Below are positions 1 through 12,100 of a DNA stretch of 64,000 nucleotides, one piece after another. Origin of the DNA: Agelas oroides (Eukaryota; Porifera; Demospongiae; Agelasida; Agelasidae); the NCBI GenBank assembly GCA_949130485.1, contig OX422183.1, positions 23,915,702 to 23,979,701 on the forward strand, given 5' to 3'. The position numbers and the translations under genes are program-made. The number at the start of each line of letters is the position of its first letter. Position 1 is the stretch's first letter. The notes beneath the pieces were generated by a model, which made no database searches, was not told where the DNA came from, and saw only the letters and a list, made by a program, of their open reading frames with translations.

Positions 1-129
1 TTACACTGGGCTTGGTTTATAGCTAGCTGTTCCAGTGCACCATAGAACAATAGTGTTTGAATTTTATAATTGCAGTTGGTTGTCATATGGATCATTCTAG
101 TGTCACATGTGGGCTTGTCGTTCTCACAG

Positions 130-3100
130 AATCCCCTAATACGACCAACTCTTGGCGTTGAATCCAGTGATGCAGTTAGTAGAGAGCTACTACAGGGCCT
201 TGGAGAAATCATTGCAGAGGACACAAACAATATCTTAGTTCAGGTAATTACATGTGGTGAGATGTACATAACCTGAGTAATCTCACTCTTGATGTTGTTC
301 TGCCTCTGTGGTTGGATATAGGATTTTGAATCTAGACACCTACTTAAGCTGTGCCAGGGTCAGCACAGCTGCACACGTCACCCAGCCTTTGGCCTGACCA
401 TTACTTTCTTGAACCTTCTTCTGTTGACACAATCACTGACAATAAAACATGAGACTTTAATTTGGCATTGGCAAAGCAACCTGCTGTGAACTGCTAATGT
501 ATCTGGAACCAGAGAAAGCATTACAGCTAGAGCTGTATACCTAAATCATGATTGTTGAGACTGGTTGTTACTTTCTGCATCTTGATGTACCAGATCATCT
601 TTCTTCAAGTTCCTCTCTAACTTTCAAAAGTGCTTGGATGTTAGTGGCAGTTTGCTACCAGAATGGCCTCCAAAGCAATCTAGGCAGGGCTACACTTATG
701 GTCACACCTGTTAGAAGGCATTGGTGTTTTTTTCCTTCTTTTTTTTCAAGACATCACTAAATCAGGCAAATAATTTTAGCAACCAATTCTTGTTTTCAAC
801 TGCAAAATGCTAAACAAAATGGAGAAATTTGACATCACAATTATCATTCCATTCATTGAGTTGTGAAAGCTTGTTACTAAAACCTTGTGTAATCTTCTCA
901 TGTGGTGACGTTACTTTTGTAGTATACAGGTAATACTTAACATGCAAATGTTAAGTGTCATGTTTGGTTATGAGCCACCTAAAAATGGTAGCAGTCACAT
1001 TATAATATTGTCTTGTTAGCAAAAATGAAGTATTTTACCTCAGTGGCCTATGGTGTCTCGTTACCTTGCTTATTCTCCACTTCATCCTTGTTTCTGTTGC
1101 AACAGGTGGGTATTATTTTCCATATACTGAAACATACTTGTAGATTCTGTTTTATAGCCCACAGGGAGTTGTAAAACGATATTTTCTATTAAGCTACCTT
1201 GTTTACAGTGTATGTTTACTAATAACAACAAGGACCAATCAGGTTGGAGAAAATAACACATAACGCATGTTAGTCTGGGATTTACAGTAACCACCCTTGC
1301 TCTCATATCCATTACAAAACAGATTTCTGAGGCTACTCCTTTAAACACACAGCAGCATTGGCAGTGAGCATCTATATCAAGACAGCGTATTCCTCAGAGG
1401 CTTGATGTTATTTACTGTAAACAACAGTAGGTGCTCATGAATACAGATGTGTTTTTGCTGAGAGAACAAGAAGGTATTGGGTTCGAATCCCAGCTGGATC
1501 CCGGATTTTTTTCCGTGGATTTATTTCTCGCTCTCTCAGTAAAAAACATCTGTACAGTGTATTCCTCTTTACTCACAGGGGCATTTTGGTATAGGAGGAC
1601 CATTTGATCCCCTGAATACCACTTTACCACTATGGGAGGCATCAGGAGTCCTTCCTGTAAATCGGGTGAGTGTTTTTAAAGTGGTAATTATACTGTAAAC
1701 CTAGAAATATACAGGTGCAGCAGACCAAAGAAAGTCAGGAACTTAACAGTGATTATAGAAATAGTGAACACTCGTGCTTGGTAATAACTGAGGTGGGGCT
1801 AGTTATAAGCACTACAGTTGCAAAAGTTACTCAATTAACCACTCACATGCACCACACGGTAGCCTTGTTCCCAGTCCCCAACTCAGCTTTTCTTTGCTTG
1901 CAGTAGCTACAGAAACGTGGAAGTAGCCTGATACATAACCTGAAGTGAAATGACATCGTGTATGTTGTAAGGTGGTAGAAAGCACTTGAGGAAGAAGAGT
2001 GAAAATACCAGGTATTGCACCACACATCTAGCTAGTTTGGGAGTGACTATCATACACAATAAAGATTAATCTGAGTTAACATAAGGAAGTGGACTACGCA
2101 TGCGCAGTTTAATTACAGCAGTGAATGAATGGCGCATGAAATTTTGGTTGGCTAACAACATGGCCTCCTGCAAGTCTGTGGTTAAATCTCTGAATATCAC
2201 AGTGAAAAAGTTCGTTCCTATACCATATTTGTCTATTATGGAGCTACTACTATCATTTGGTGTCAGTACTGAGCTGCAAAAGGATGAATTTGATGGTAAA
2301 CTCAAATGCGGTTGTTCCGCTGACCAGGTCAACTGTGCTCTGAGAGATTACTTGTTTGAGGATGCCCTGAAGCTGAATCTAGCCTCTGATGGTGACTGTC
2401 TTGTCATGCGTAGGAAGTCATATTCTATGTCAGTCAAAGATAAGCATGCAGAGGACATATGGATGCTCGTTGAGATGATACAGAGGCATGAGAACCTCCC
2501 TCGGACAATCCTGAAGAATGGCAAGCGGAGTAGAGGCAAGTTTATTCGCTCTCGGACCAAGGAGAGGGATCACAGCAGAAAGGAGTCTGGAGGGAACACT
2601 GATGTGGGTGGAGCCAGTCGTAGAGAACATGATGCGTTGGTCAGATCCAGGGTGAGTGGGGAGGCTGTTAACGTGCAGATTGGTGGGGTGGAATCGGCAG
2701 GGTCGGGGTCTCTGTTGGGGAGGGGGGGGGACATGTGAATCACAGTCTGGGGTCTTCGAGTCCTCTGTTGTGCAAAGTATTAATTCTTTGAAGGAACAAA
2801 TGAGTGTGCTTCAGGCTGGTCTCAAATTCTTCATGTTCTTATAAAGTCAAGTCAGAATAAATGAATCTGATGTTGCTACTGTATTGTCCAACAACAGAAA
2901 GGATGGGTGTTTTGTGGTTAAGTGGCGTGAGAAGAGCAATTCCTCCAGGAGATCAGCTGTTGTTGTACAAGAGAAGGCTTTTGGGTCCACAGACAACCTG
3001 AAATTGACGTGCTGGAACTGTAGAGGATTGTCATCCAGTCTGCCTTACATTTGTTCTCTGATAGAAGAAGGCTCTAGGATCCTTGTTGTCTCCGAGCACT

Positions 3101-6100
3101 GGCTCTGGCCATATGACTTGTACAAGCTAGGTGAGATCCACACAAAGTATGACGCCATTGGGAAAAGCGATGGGAGGTTGAATCCAGGGAGCGGTGGCAG
3201 CAGAGGTTTTGGTGATCCTCTGGCACAAGGGTATTGGCGCAGCGCCCATCTCAGGAATCAACTCAGATAGAATCTGTGGTATTAGGTTCAAAATCAATGG
3301 AGATGACAACTCCTTTTTTCAGTAGTAAGTGTATACCTTCCCTGCATTGATCAAGGTGTGGACTGTTACAGAGAACATCTGGTGGAGTTAGAGCATGTCA
3401 TGAGTGAGTCGCGGCTACTGGGTCCTGTAGCTGTTCTGGGAGACTTCAATGCTCATCTTGGTCTGCTGAAGGGGGAGTCACAGAGTCTGCAGGGGGTCCT
3501 TTTGCAAGAGCTGTTGGATAGATGAGAGGTTAATGCTGTATCTCAGGGGTCCCTGGCATCTGGTCCTACCTACACCTATCACAGTGGTGATGTGCGAACC
3601 ACAGTGGATTACATTCTGATGGATGTGGAGTCCATCAATGACCACCTCATGTGTCACCCATGAAATGGCGGACCTGAACACATCTGATCATTTGCCCCTG
3701 ACTGCATCTCTGGTTTACTCTACAGTCCCAAAGCATGAAGCCACTGAAAATGAAAATGCAATGCCATCCCGGATCGATTGGGCTGAGGCTGAAAGGAATG
3801 GTGCAGTATTGGCCTTCTCAGCTGAGATAGGTCACAAGTTAGAGCCTCTATTCAGCAAGCTTTATGATGACCCTAGTCAAATAGGGGCTGAAATTGAGCA
3901 GGTCGCTGGTATACTTCAAAAGTGTGCTGGTAGAGCACTGCCCTGTGTTCAACCAAAGAAAGGCAGGAGGTGATGTGATGACGTTCTGAGTAGTCTCTGT
4001 GCTAAGAGCAGGCAAGCTAGGTTAGAGTGGAAGAGAGAGCTGGTTGTCCCACAGAAAGTCCACTTCATCTTGAGAAGAACAGATTGAGAAATGCTGTCTG
4101 AAAGAGTCAGATGGTGTGCTGCCAAAGCTGAAAGGCTAAGAACACAGTGAAGAGAGAGGATGTTCGCTGAGCAGAATAGTAGGAGATTCAGAACACCAGG
4201 GAGAAGCAAGAAACTCTTCATTACCATAGGAGACCTCAACCATAGCCCTGATCTTCTCCTCCCATTCTTGGTTGTTTTTTTCCTTTACGGAGGAGCAAGT
4301 ACAGTTCTTGGGTTCACTGGTAGAGAGATCGGTGTCGAGAGCGCTCTAGGCACCGTGGGAGAATACAGACCCTCTGCCGTCCGCTGACTCGGCCAGTGCC
4401 GACTGAAGAGGTGAGCGTCACCTGTTGCCTGTGATGCTAGAGCACGCTAGCCTCGTTCCCAGGCCCGCACCCAGCTTCCGTCGCTTGCAGTACGGTTAAG
4501 CGGGAGAGGGCCTGGGAACGAGGCTAAGAGCACGCTACTGCCGAAGCAGAGCACCTGGGCGGGGTGCAGGCGCTTCCATCGGGGACCAGACCTGGTCAGG
4601 AGTGGGGACTACCGCTGGTGGCATAGCTGGCTTGGCAAGGGCACCAAGCATGGTGCTGGGCCAATACCTTACTGCGTGCTGGGCCTTCCAGGTGGGCTCA
4701 AAAGAAAAGCATGGCGCGCGCGTGCCGTGGACCAGCAAGCTGGCACGGCGGGGTCGCGCGCCCGGAAAGCAATTAGCCACCGGCATGGGCGGGCACGAGG
4801 TTGGAGCACAGGTCTCCCAGGGCGAGGGGCAGGGCACTCCACTCGTGAAGTGATCATAAAGTGGGGGGTTAAGGTGGAGCCCTTCTCAAATCTCACAGAG
4901 GTGGTCAAGTGTGAATTTTAAGGAAGTGGTTAGCGAGTGGTGTTGTATGTGTTACCCACTCTAGGAGCAACACGGTTGGGGACCCTGCTGGACCCCAGTC
5001 AGTTGAGCTGGGTGGTTAGGGTGGGGGTGGGGGACCAGCCAGGGGATGCATCGGGAGCGCTGGAAGAACATCTCACGGAACAGTTGAAGATGGCGGTAGA
5101 TGAAGAATCTGGGCAGCCAAAGCCCATCAAAGCCCCACAGCACTTCCTGGCAGCACCTGCCCTTCCCACCATAACCTCTAAGCTGGCCCCAAAAATTTGG
5201 GACCTGGAGTTTGTGGAGATGGAGGAGTTGCAGCCCATGAATAGCATTAGCCCATTCGGTGTTATACCAAAAGGCCACACACCGGGGAAGTGGCGGTTGA
5301 TAGTTGACCTTTCCAGTCCCAAAGGTGGGAGTGTGAATGATGGCATACCCCCTGTCGTGAGTGGTGCTCACTGTCGTACATGAAGGTGGATGATGTGGCA
5401 AGACATGTGGCACAATTGGGCAGAGGAGCTCTATTGGCAAAGATGGATATTTATCAAGCGTACAGGATGGTCCAAGTTCACCCAGACAACAGGGCATTGC
5501 TGGGAATGAGGTGGGATGGAGGGGTTTACATAGATACCAGGCTACACTTTGGGTTAAGGTCTGCACTGATAATATTTACTGCGGTTGCAGACGCATTGGA
5601 GTGGTGTATTCGGACCCAGGGGGTGACGTACATACGCCACTATCTGGACAACTTCATCACAGCGGGCAGTCCAGGCTCAATGGAGTGTGCAGCGAAAGTC
5701 CAGCCAAAGTCCACACCAAACTTGGATTATGCAGTTTGGTGGTGTTTTGGAGCAGGCCATCGAAGGGTGAGTTATGGTGGCCTCAGCAGGTGAGCAGACT
5801 GTAGGTTAACCAAGTGTTGACATGTGCTTGCCTTTTTTTGTCTTTCTTCAGCCTTCGCTGCCTTCTCTTCCTTTCTCTTTTTCAGGATTTTCCTGTGCCT
5901 TTTCTTTCTTCCATTGCTTGCTTGCACTTCGCTTTCAGCTCAGCTTCTGCTCTCCTTTTCTCTGTTTCTCTTCAAGAACAGATAGAGGTTGTGAGCTGGT
6001 CAACACATGAAATCCAGACACTCTTTGTGAGGCTTTACTAGTTCTCTTGGGTGTAGGGACATACTGAACCAAATACTTAGATATAACCCTGAGTTCAGAA

Positions 6101-9100
6101 CTAACCACACTGCTGCCAGAGGAGGGGTAGAGGGGAGGCTGCTACTAGGAGAGGGCATCACCGAGGTGGAGGGGAGACTGCTGCCAACAGAGGATATCAC
6201 CGAGAAAGGGGGACGATTGCCGCCAGGAGACAGTGTCATTGAGGAGGAGGGAAGATGGATGTCAGAAGAGGGTATCACCGAGGAGGAAGGGAGACTGCTG
6301 CCAAGCACTGCGGAAGTACTGACAGGTTTAGTACTTGAGGCAGTTTGCAAGGACTGTGACTGTGTGGTGCTTGTGAGGTTATCACAGACTAGTTAATGAG
6401 GGTGAGAGAGAGGTACATGTGCAAAAGCATCAACAATTGAAGGAACTTCACTGTCAAGTGTATGAACACTTTCAGGATGATGCCTCAACCATGCTAGGTA
6501 ACGAGGATCGTATAAGTCGTAACCTTCGTAACTCGTTGCAAACCTGTTGTCTTCCTCTGGCATGAAGTCAAGTACATGTTCTCCTACTGAATCATCTTTT
6601 TCCATTCCTGACAAGATTTCATCACTGTCACCTGAAGTAGCTTCTCATGTAGTACCATTTTCCCTAGCTACATTTGGTGTGTGTGTATGGCAATTGCATC
6701 AGGATTGAAGGGATAGACACTAGACACCACATTTTTTAAACCCTGAGACAATATCACTATATGGCTGGGGTGTTGTTGCATGAACTTGTAGCACAGATCA
6801 CCCCAGTTGTGTTTCAGTGGCCCAAACAGACATGTGCCAAAAGGTTGTTACTCATGTGTGGTGTGTGGTGGGAGGCAGAGCACATTAACATGTTCTTTGG
6901 CAAAGCGAATTGTTGATGGGTTACAGCTACTGTTGCTGTTGGATGGTCATAGTTCACACTGTAACCCATCAACAGTGGCCAGGAACCAACTGCGAGCTTG
7001 AGGAAATGATCTGTCAGCCAGCCATGAAACAGCTCCGAATCTATCCATCCGTTACTACTCAGGCCATAAGTAGTTCTCAATCAGTCCAGTCATGATTCAA
7101 GCATTTGGCATCAAATATGACAAACAGAGGGATTGATTGACCGGCTGCATTAATACACCCAACAACAGTAACCTGCTTCTTGTTCCCAGAGACTCGATAA
7201 CAAACTTTTTCTTGCCATCTTCTTGCAATGACATTTGGAGGTCTGTGATCGAGTGGGACGCCCATTTCGTCAACATTGTAAATCTGTCCTGGGCAGTTCA
7301 TCAAGTTATGCTGTTTCAGGGTTTCTTCAAGGGACTTGAAATAGTCTTTTTTTTTTGGTTTCAATGTCCAAGGCTTCCATACGAACATTAGCAGTTGTAT
7401 CTCCTCGTTGCAGAGTAAGGTTGGGTCTTCTTTCCAAAATATGACAAAACTAACCATCGGATATCTTCTCATCCTGCAAGACCCCCTTCTCTCTTGCTAC
7501 TGCTTCAACTATCAATTTTACCTCCTTTCGTGTTTTGCCATAGCCAACCTTGGCTACTTCCGTTAAAAAGGCTTCCAATTCTTCTTCTTCAGCAGACGTC
7601 AAATAAGTACTAGGCCCTGACTCACCCCTTCACACGATCTTGCAAAATGCTCCTGGGCACATCGTACATAGTTGCAGCCTGCAGCAAGCTTATCCCACCC
7701 TTTACAGCTTCAATGGCACTCAACATACTTTCATCTGTCCATTCTCTTCTGCGGGAACTCCTTTGCCTTTCCAGCAATACCGGCAGTGCAGACAGTGACT
7801 GTGGCTCAAACCTGTCTAACAAAATTGCTTACTCCGTGAGAGATTATCATACATAATCTCCTTTGCTTAGCTACATGGCATCGCTATTGTTTTCTGGGGA
7901 GAAAACAGTTTAGTTTACCTTTAAATACCTGAGAGCTAGTTACCTATAACCGAGAATACTGTCAGACATGTCCTACACTCCGTAATCTATTTGATAACCT
8001 TTTGTATACAAGTGTGTCGACATTTGGTCAGCGTGGTGCCGATAATAGGTACATGCTGATAATTCAGTGGCGGGTCTAGAAATTTAGAAAGGGGGGTTGA
8101 GTCACAGGCGCGCGAAGCACGCTGGAAAATTTTTGGGTTGCCACGCCCACTTTAGGTCACGTGAACGCATTCATACAAAATATAGCTGGAAGGCCGAACC
8201 GAGGGGTCCGTCACAAAAGAAATCTCGTACACTTTCCGACAGTGTTGTTTTAGTTAACTATAGCTTTAACTAAATACATTTTAGTATGGCCTTTTTAAAA
8301 TTTAGTTAACCAAAATTACAACTAACTAAAATTTTTTGCTAAGCTGGGAACTATAACTAAAATATCCAAGAACATACAAGAAGAAACCTGTCGGAAGAAA
8401 TCCAAACTGAAATCCGGAAATCCAAACTGAAATCCAGAAATCCACTGTGAAATCCAGAAATCCACTCTGAAATCCGAAATCCACGTGAAATCCAGTGGAT
8501 TTCGAAATCTCGTACGCCGAGGCGCGCCGTGGCGGACCCCTCGGGCCGAACTGAATATCTCGAAGCAACTCTAGGCCTAGTCAAACGTCTGGAGATCAGT
8601 AAGGAACTGATACGTGAGTGTGTAACTGTGCCTGGTTGTTGTTGCTGCATGCCACTGCTGCATAATCATTTGATGGACTCGTGCAGTTATGTACGCAAAA
8701 TACATTACTAGCCGCCAAAGGGGGGTGCATTTGCACCCCCCTTACCCCCCCTAAATCCGCCACTGTAATTGGTCACTTATGCTACACAGAGTTAATAATC
8801 CAAATATAGAACATCCAGTTATGCCTACCTAGCAGCCACTCAGTATGTGTCAACTGTTAGACTATTGTCTGTGCAGTATCATGGAGTTATGGAAGTAAAC
8901 TACTAGCTAGATGTTAGCTACCACCAATGATAAATAGTATTCAAAAGTTAATATTGCTGGAGAGCCCTATATAACTTTGCAGAAGGAAAGATCTCTAATT
9001 TATAAATAGGACATAATTATCAGCTCACAAATCAACAGCAAAATGAAACATGTTGGACTGGAAACCCAGTATTTCCATAATCAGTCCACCTCAAGGATTA

Positions 9101-12100
9101 CTGTGGGAAACCTAGCACAATTAATTTGAGACATTTCCAATTGTTTCAGACATTGTTCCATAGTGTTCACTTACGTGAGAGAGAGATGGGGATCTACAGA
9201 GACAGAGGAATATCCATTACACATTGCCCTGTTTCCAACATGTAGTAAGTTTCCAATGGTCCTTGATGCCAGATTAGCTAGGCACTTTGTGATAATTATG
9301 TATGTATACATTTACCGTAGTCTCACAAAAGAGCGCCCATGGGTGGAGCACCTTACAAGCCTGGCAAAGAGGGGGGTGGGTGCTCTTTTAAGTGTTTCTG
9401 CATTTAACCACTAAAGAGCACCCATGTATGCTTACAGCGACCCACAAATTCGCCGAAGTATTGGACAAACAATAACGTACGACGGAGCCGCGGGCCTTGG
9501 ACGCTCACATTTAGATGGCACGCAACACTCTGAACGGCAAAACACCACCCTGAGCGCGGTGTGACTAGCAAGCATGGCCCCATTAGCTGGCTACGACGCA
9601 AAGCCACCCTTCAGTAAAGTGTAACGCGAAGTTTTCTTACCTCAGACATGCAAAGTGTTTGACGCTGTGCTTCTCAACACTCCACGAGTGTGCTCAGATT
9701 AGCCACACAAAGCGCGCTCCAGGGTGGGTGCTCATTCAAGTAAACATTGACCCTATACAGGAAATTGGACCAAAAGTAGGGGTGGGTGCTCTTTTGTGAG
9801 ACTACGGTATATACCTTCAATATAGTTCCCATAAAGTACTGTACAATGTCATACAGTTTCAGCTTGCTTTAGTTTTCTACTAACAGCTTTCTACTAACAA
9901 TTTGTAAGCTCTCGGTATCATTCCCAGGCAAGTTCTCTTTCAGGTTTTTCATTTACCAGTTGCTTACTCTCTTAATCCAAAGTGTAGCAAGTGGAATTCT
10001 TGATGTGCGGAAAATGCTCAATTTTGGAATCAATGTTTGCTTAGGAACAGGTAGGCTATTACAGTACAGTCTGCAACTAGCTATGTATACGTAGATGGTG
10101 GAGTATAATCTTAGAAACTCTAACATAATAAATGGCCAGTTTGCAATTGATTCTTATGTATGTCACTGTGTTGTCTGTCATCTGAAGTTAAATCAGGGTA
10201 ACAGGTCCATTATGTAGCACACAAGCTGTTGTCCTGCAAGCAACTGTATGTAGAAAATATGTATATGAAGTTAGCTGAGGCATCTGCATGTAGGCAATGC
10301 TGCCTGAATAGCTTGTTTTCTGCTCCTCTACCAAGGGATCCATGTGGTTTAGCTCTAAGAGAATTGCATGTACATTCTGGGTCCAAATTCCATCCTGGAT
10401 CTGAGATTTCCCACTCTCCTGACACTTTCATAACTGTTCACAAAAACTACTGGTCAATACAATAGCTACACAACATAGGAACCATATGGCTGGTCAGACC
10501 ATAGCTGGACCAGTTTTCAGCTGACTTGCTCTACTTAGCAATGTATCCATGTTCATCTTGGATGTGTTGTTGTTCCCAGACTAGATTGCCAGGTTAGTCA
10601 TTGCCATGATTGGTTGTGCAAAAAAGTGCACACAGCAACCTTCAGCTACCTGTTTGAAGGTGAATTTTGATGAGAGTGCTTCCTGACCACTAAAATGAAG
10701 GTGTGGAAATTTTGCCGTGCTTTACGTGCAAACAGCCTGACCATCCTCAACTTGCTTCTGGCAGGCCTGCACAAGGACAAAGTATTCTAAGTGGCTGTGT
10801 ATTTTCAATGTGGCTGGTGCCAGATGTGATAAGTGAGCATCACTGTCAACTAGATGAAATATGCTCATATCCTTCTGCAGATCCTGGAGCTGGATACTCC
10901 TTTTCCATTCTTGATGTTATGAGAGTAGCCCAACTTGCTTCCCGTGAACTCAGCAGGAACATCAGTAAAAACCTGCCTGCTGACTACACACCACTCACCC
11001 TTGCAGAGGTGTTCTACATGGCCACCATGGGAGGGGCACGAGGTATCAACCTGTCATACTTATAAGTGGTCTCTCCAAAACGTGGTCCCCATTGACCATC
11101 GATCCATAGCAGAAACAATACCATATTTCCTCAATCAGACACCGTGGCTTTTATTTTTTCGCTGTTTGTTTTGGTGTGGCTACTAATTAAAGGTGGTGTC
11201 TATTACTTTGAAAAGCGGATATCAATGACGGCATACTAAGGTACATACTGGTGATGCAGCTACGCCTACAGCTATGAAGCCATTCATGCCGCTAGGCAGA
11301 CACTCTACTTCTCAGCAGCTAACCACAATGCGATGACTGATAGACACTGGCAGTAGTACGCAAATCTGCTGTCAGTGGTAGAAACAAATTGATTGCTCAC
11401 CTACACACAGCTGTAGTAATTAAAGCATGTATATAACTAGGTCAATGTGCTAATTCCTAAAGAACAGTGTGGGATGATAGCTAGAGGTCTAATCAGTTTA
11501 GTCCAAAGCTTTTAAATAGCGCCAAAATGACTAGAGGATATCCATAGTCAACTAATTGATTGCCAGTATACAATTAGTGACTAGTTGGCTATTGGCACAT
11601 CAACTTCATGACTTTAAATTCTGACAGAACCTGGCCGTCTTGTGTGACACTAGTATGTGAGTACATATGGCTGACCATTATAGTGTCACTACGACAGTAT
11701 TGACTATAGTTGTCGAACAAACATTGTAGTCAACAACCAATTGTAACTGACTAATTGACTTATTAAACCACCACAACAATATATTATAGTTTCTACAGCT
11801 ATTAGAGCATGCAAGGACAGATTTTTGATCACTTTTATGCAGCAACTGGCCTTGGTGACACAGTTGGAAATTTTGAGGTATGCATCACTGAAACCTCAAT
11901 AGTAAACTCTTTGTAGTCATATATACTCATGGTTACAGAATGCATGGTACTATGAAGTGAAGTAACTCTGTTTCAGGTTGGAAAGCAGTTTGATGCTCTT
12001 CTGGTTGATACCAGTGTTGCAGCGTTTGATACATTTGAAAGTGACACCAGAAATGTAAGCAAAGCTAACTTAAAGCTGGTTGTTAAAATTTAAAGCCTTT

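Larger units (their letters stand above)
2085..4240 (+). mobile_element. Broken non-LTR retrotransposon (LINE), 5' part
   Basis: An ORF1-like frame (2100-2738) is followed by an apurinic-type endonuclease region (about 2998-3665) and a basic linker (about 3780-4090) of the kind that precedes reverse transcriptase in LINEs. No reverse transcriptase follows: from about 4240 the sequence changes to unrelated DNA and a DIRS-like fossil. The reading frame is interrupted several times by stops and frameshifts (for example near 3180, 3525 and 3660). It lies in guanine deaminase intron 2 in the sense orientation. The clade is not resolved; an APE-type element such as L2, CR1 or RTE is possible. Confidence 0.7.
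6000..7856 (-). mobile_element. Pogo/Tigger-like DNA transposon, decayed
   Basis: Read on the minus strand: an N-terminal helix-turn-helix (7822-7622, with SAIEAVKGGISLLQAATMYD and VPRSILQDRVKG), a CENP-B-like middle (about 7620-7470), and a DDE core containing IYNVDEMGVPLDHRP (first catalytic Asp) and CYRVSGNKKQVTVVGCINA (7472-7077), then TTYGLSSNGWIDSELFHGWL. The C-terminal part includes 6614-6393 and a Ser/Pro-rich repeat region (6350-6000). Stops and frameshifts separate these blocks. The second catalytic block, LLLLLDGHSSH, reads on the opposite strand because of a microinversion at 6911-6974. No terminal inverted repeats were found. Confidence 0.8.

Noticed and set aside
1420-1500. tRNA gene suggested by a perfect B box
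   Set aside because: No acceptor, D or anticodon stem can be formed; treated as a possible SINE fragment.
4535-4921. Several overlapping GC-rich frames on both strands
   Set aside because: GC-rich sequence keeps frames open; the frames overlap one another and show no family motif.
9404-9607. Frame inside the 9315-9807 TIR element considered as a third HIRAN fragment
   Set aside because: None of the VRGxH, FAVAV or GHVP landmarks is present, so it does not support the HIRAN-cargo pattern.
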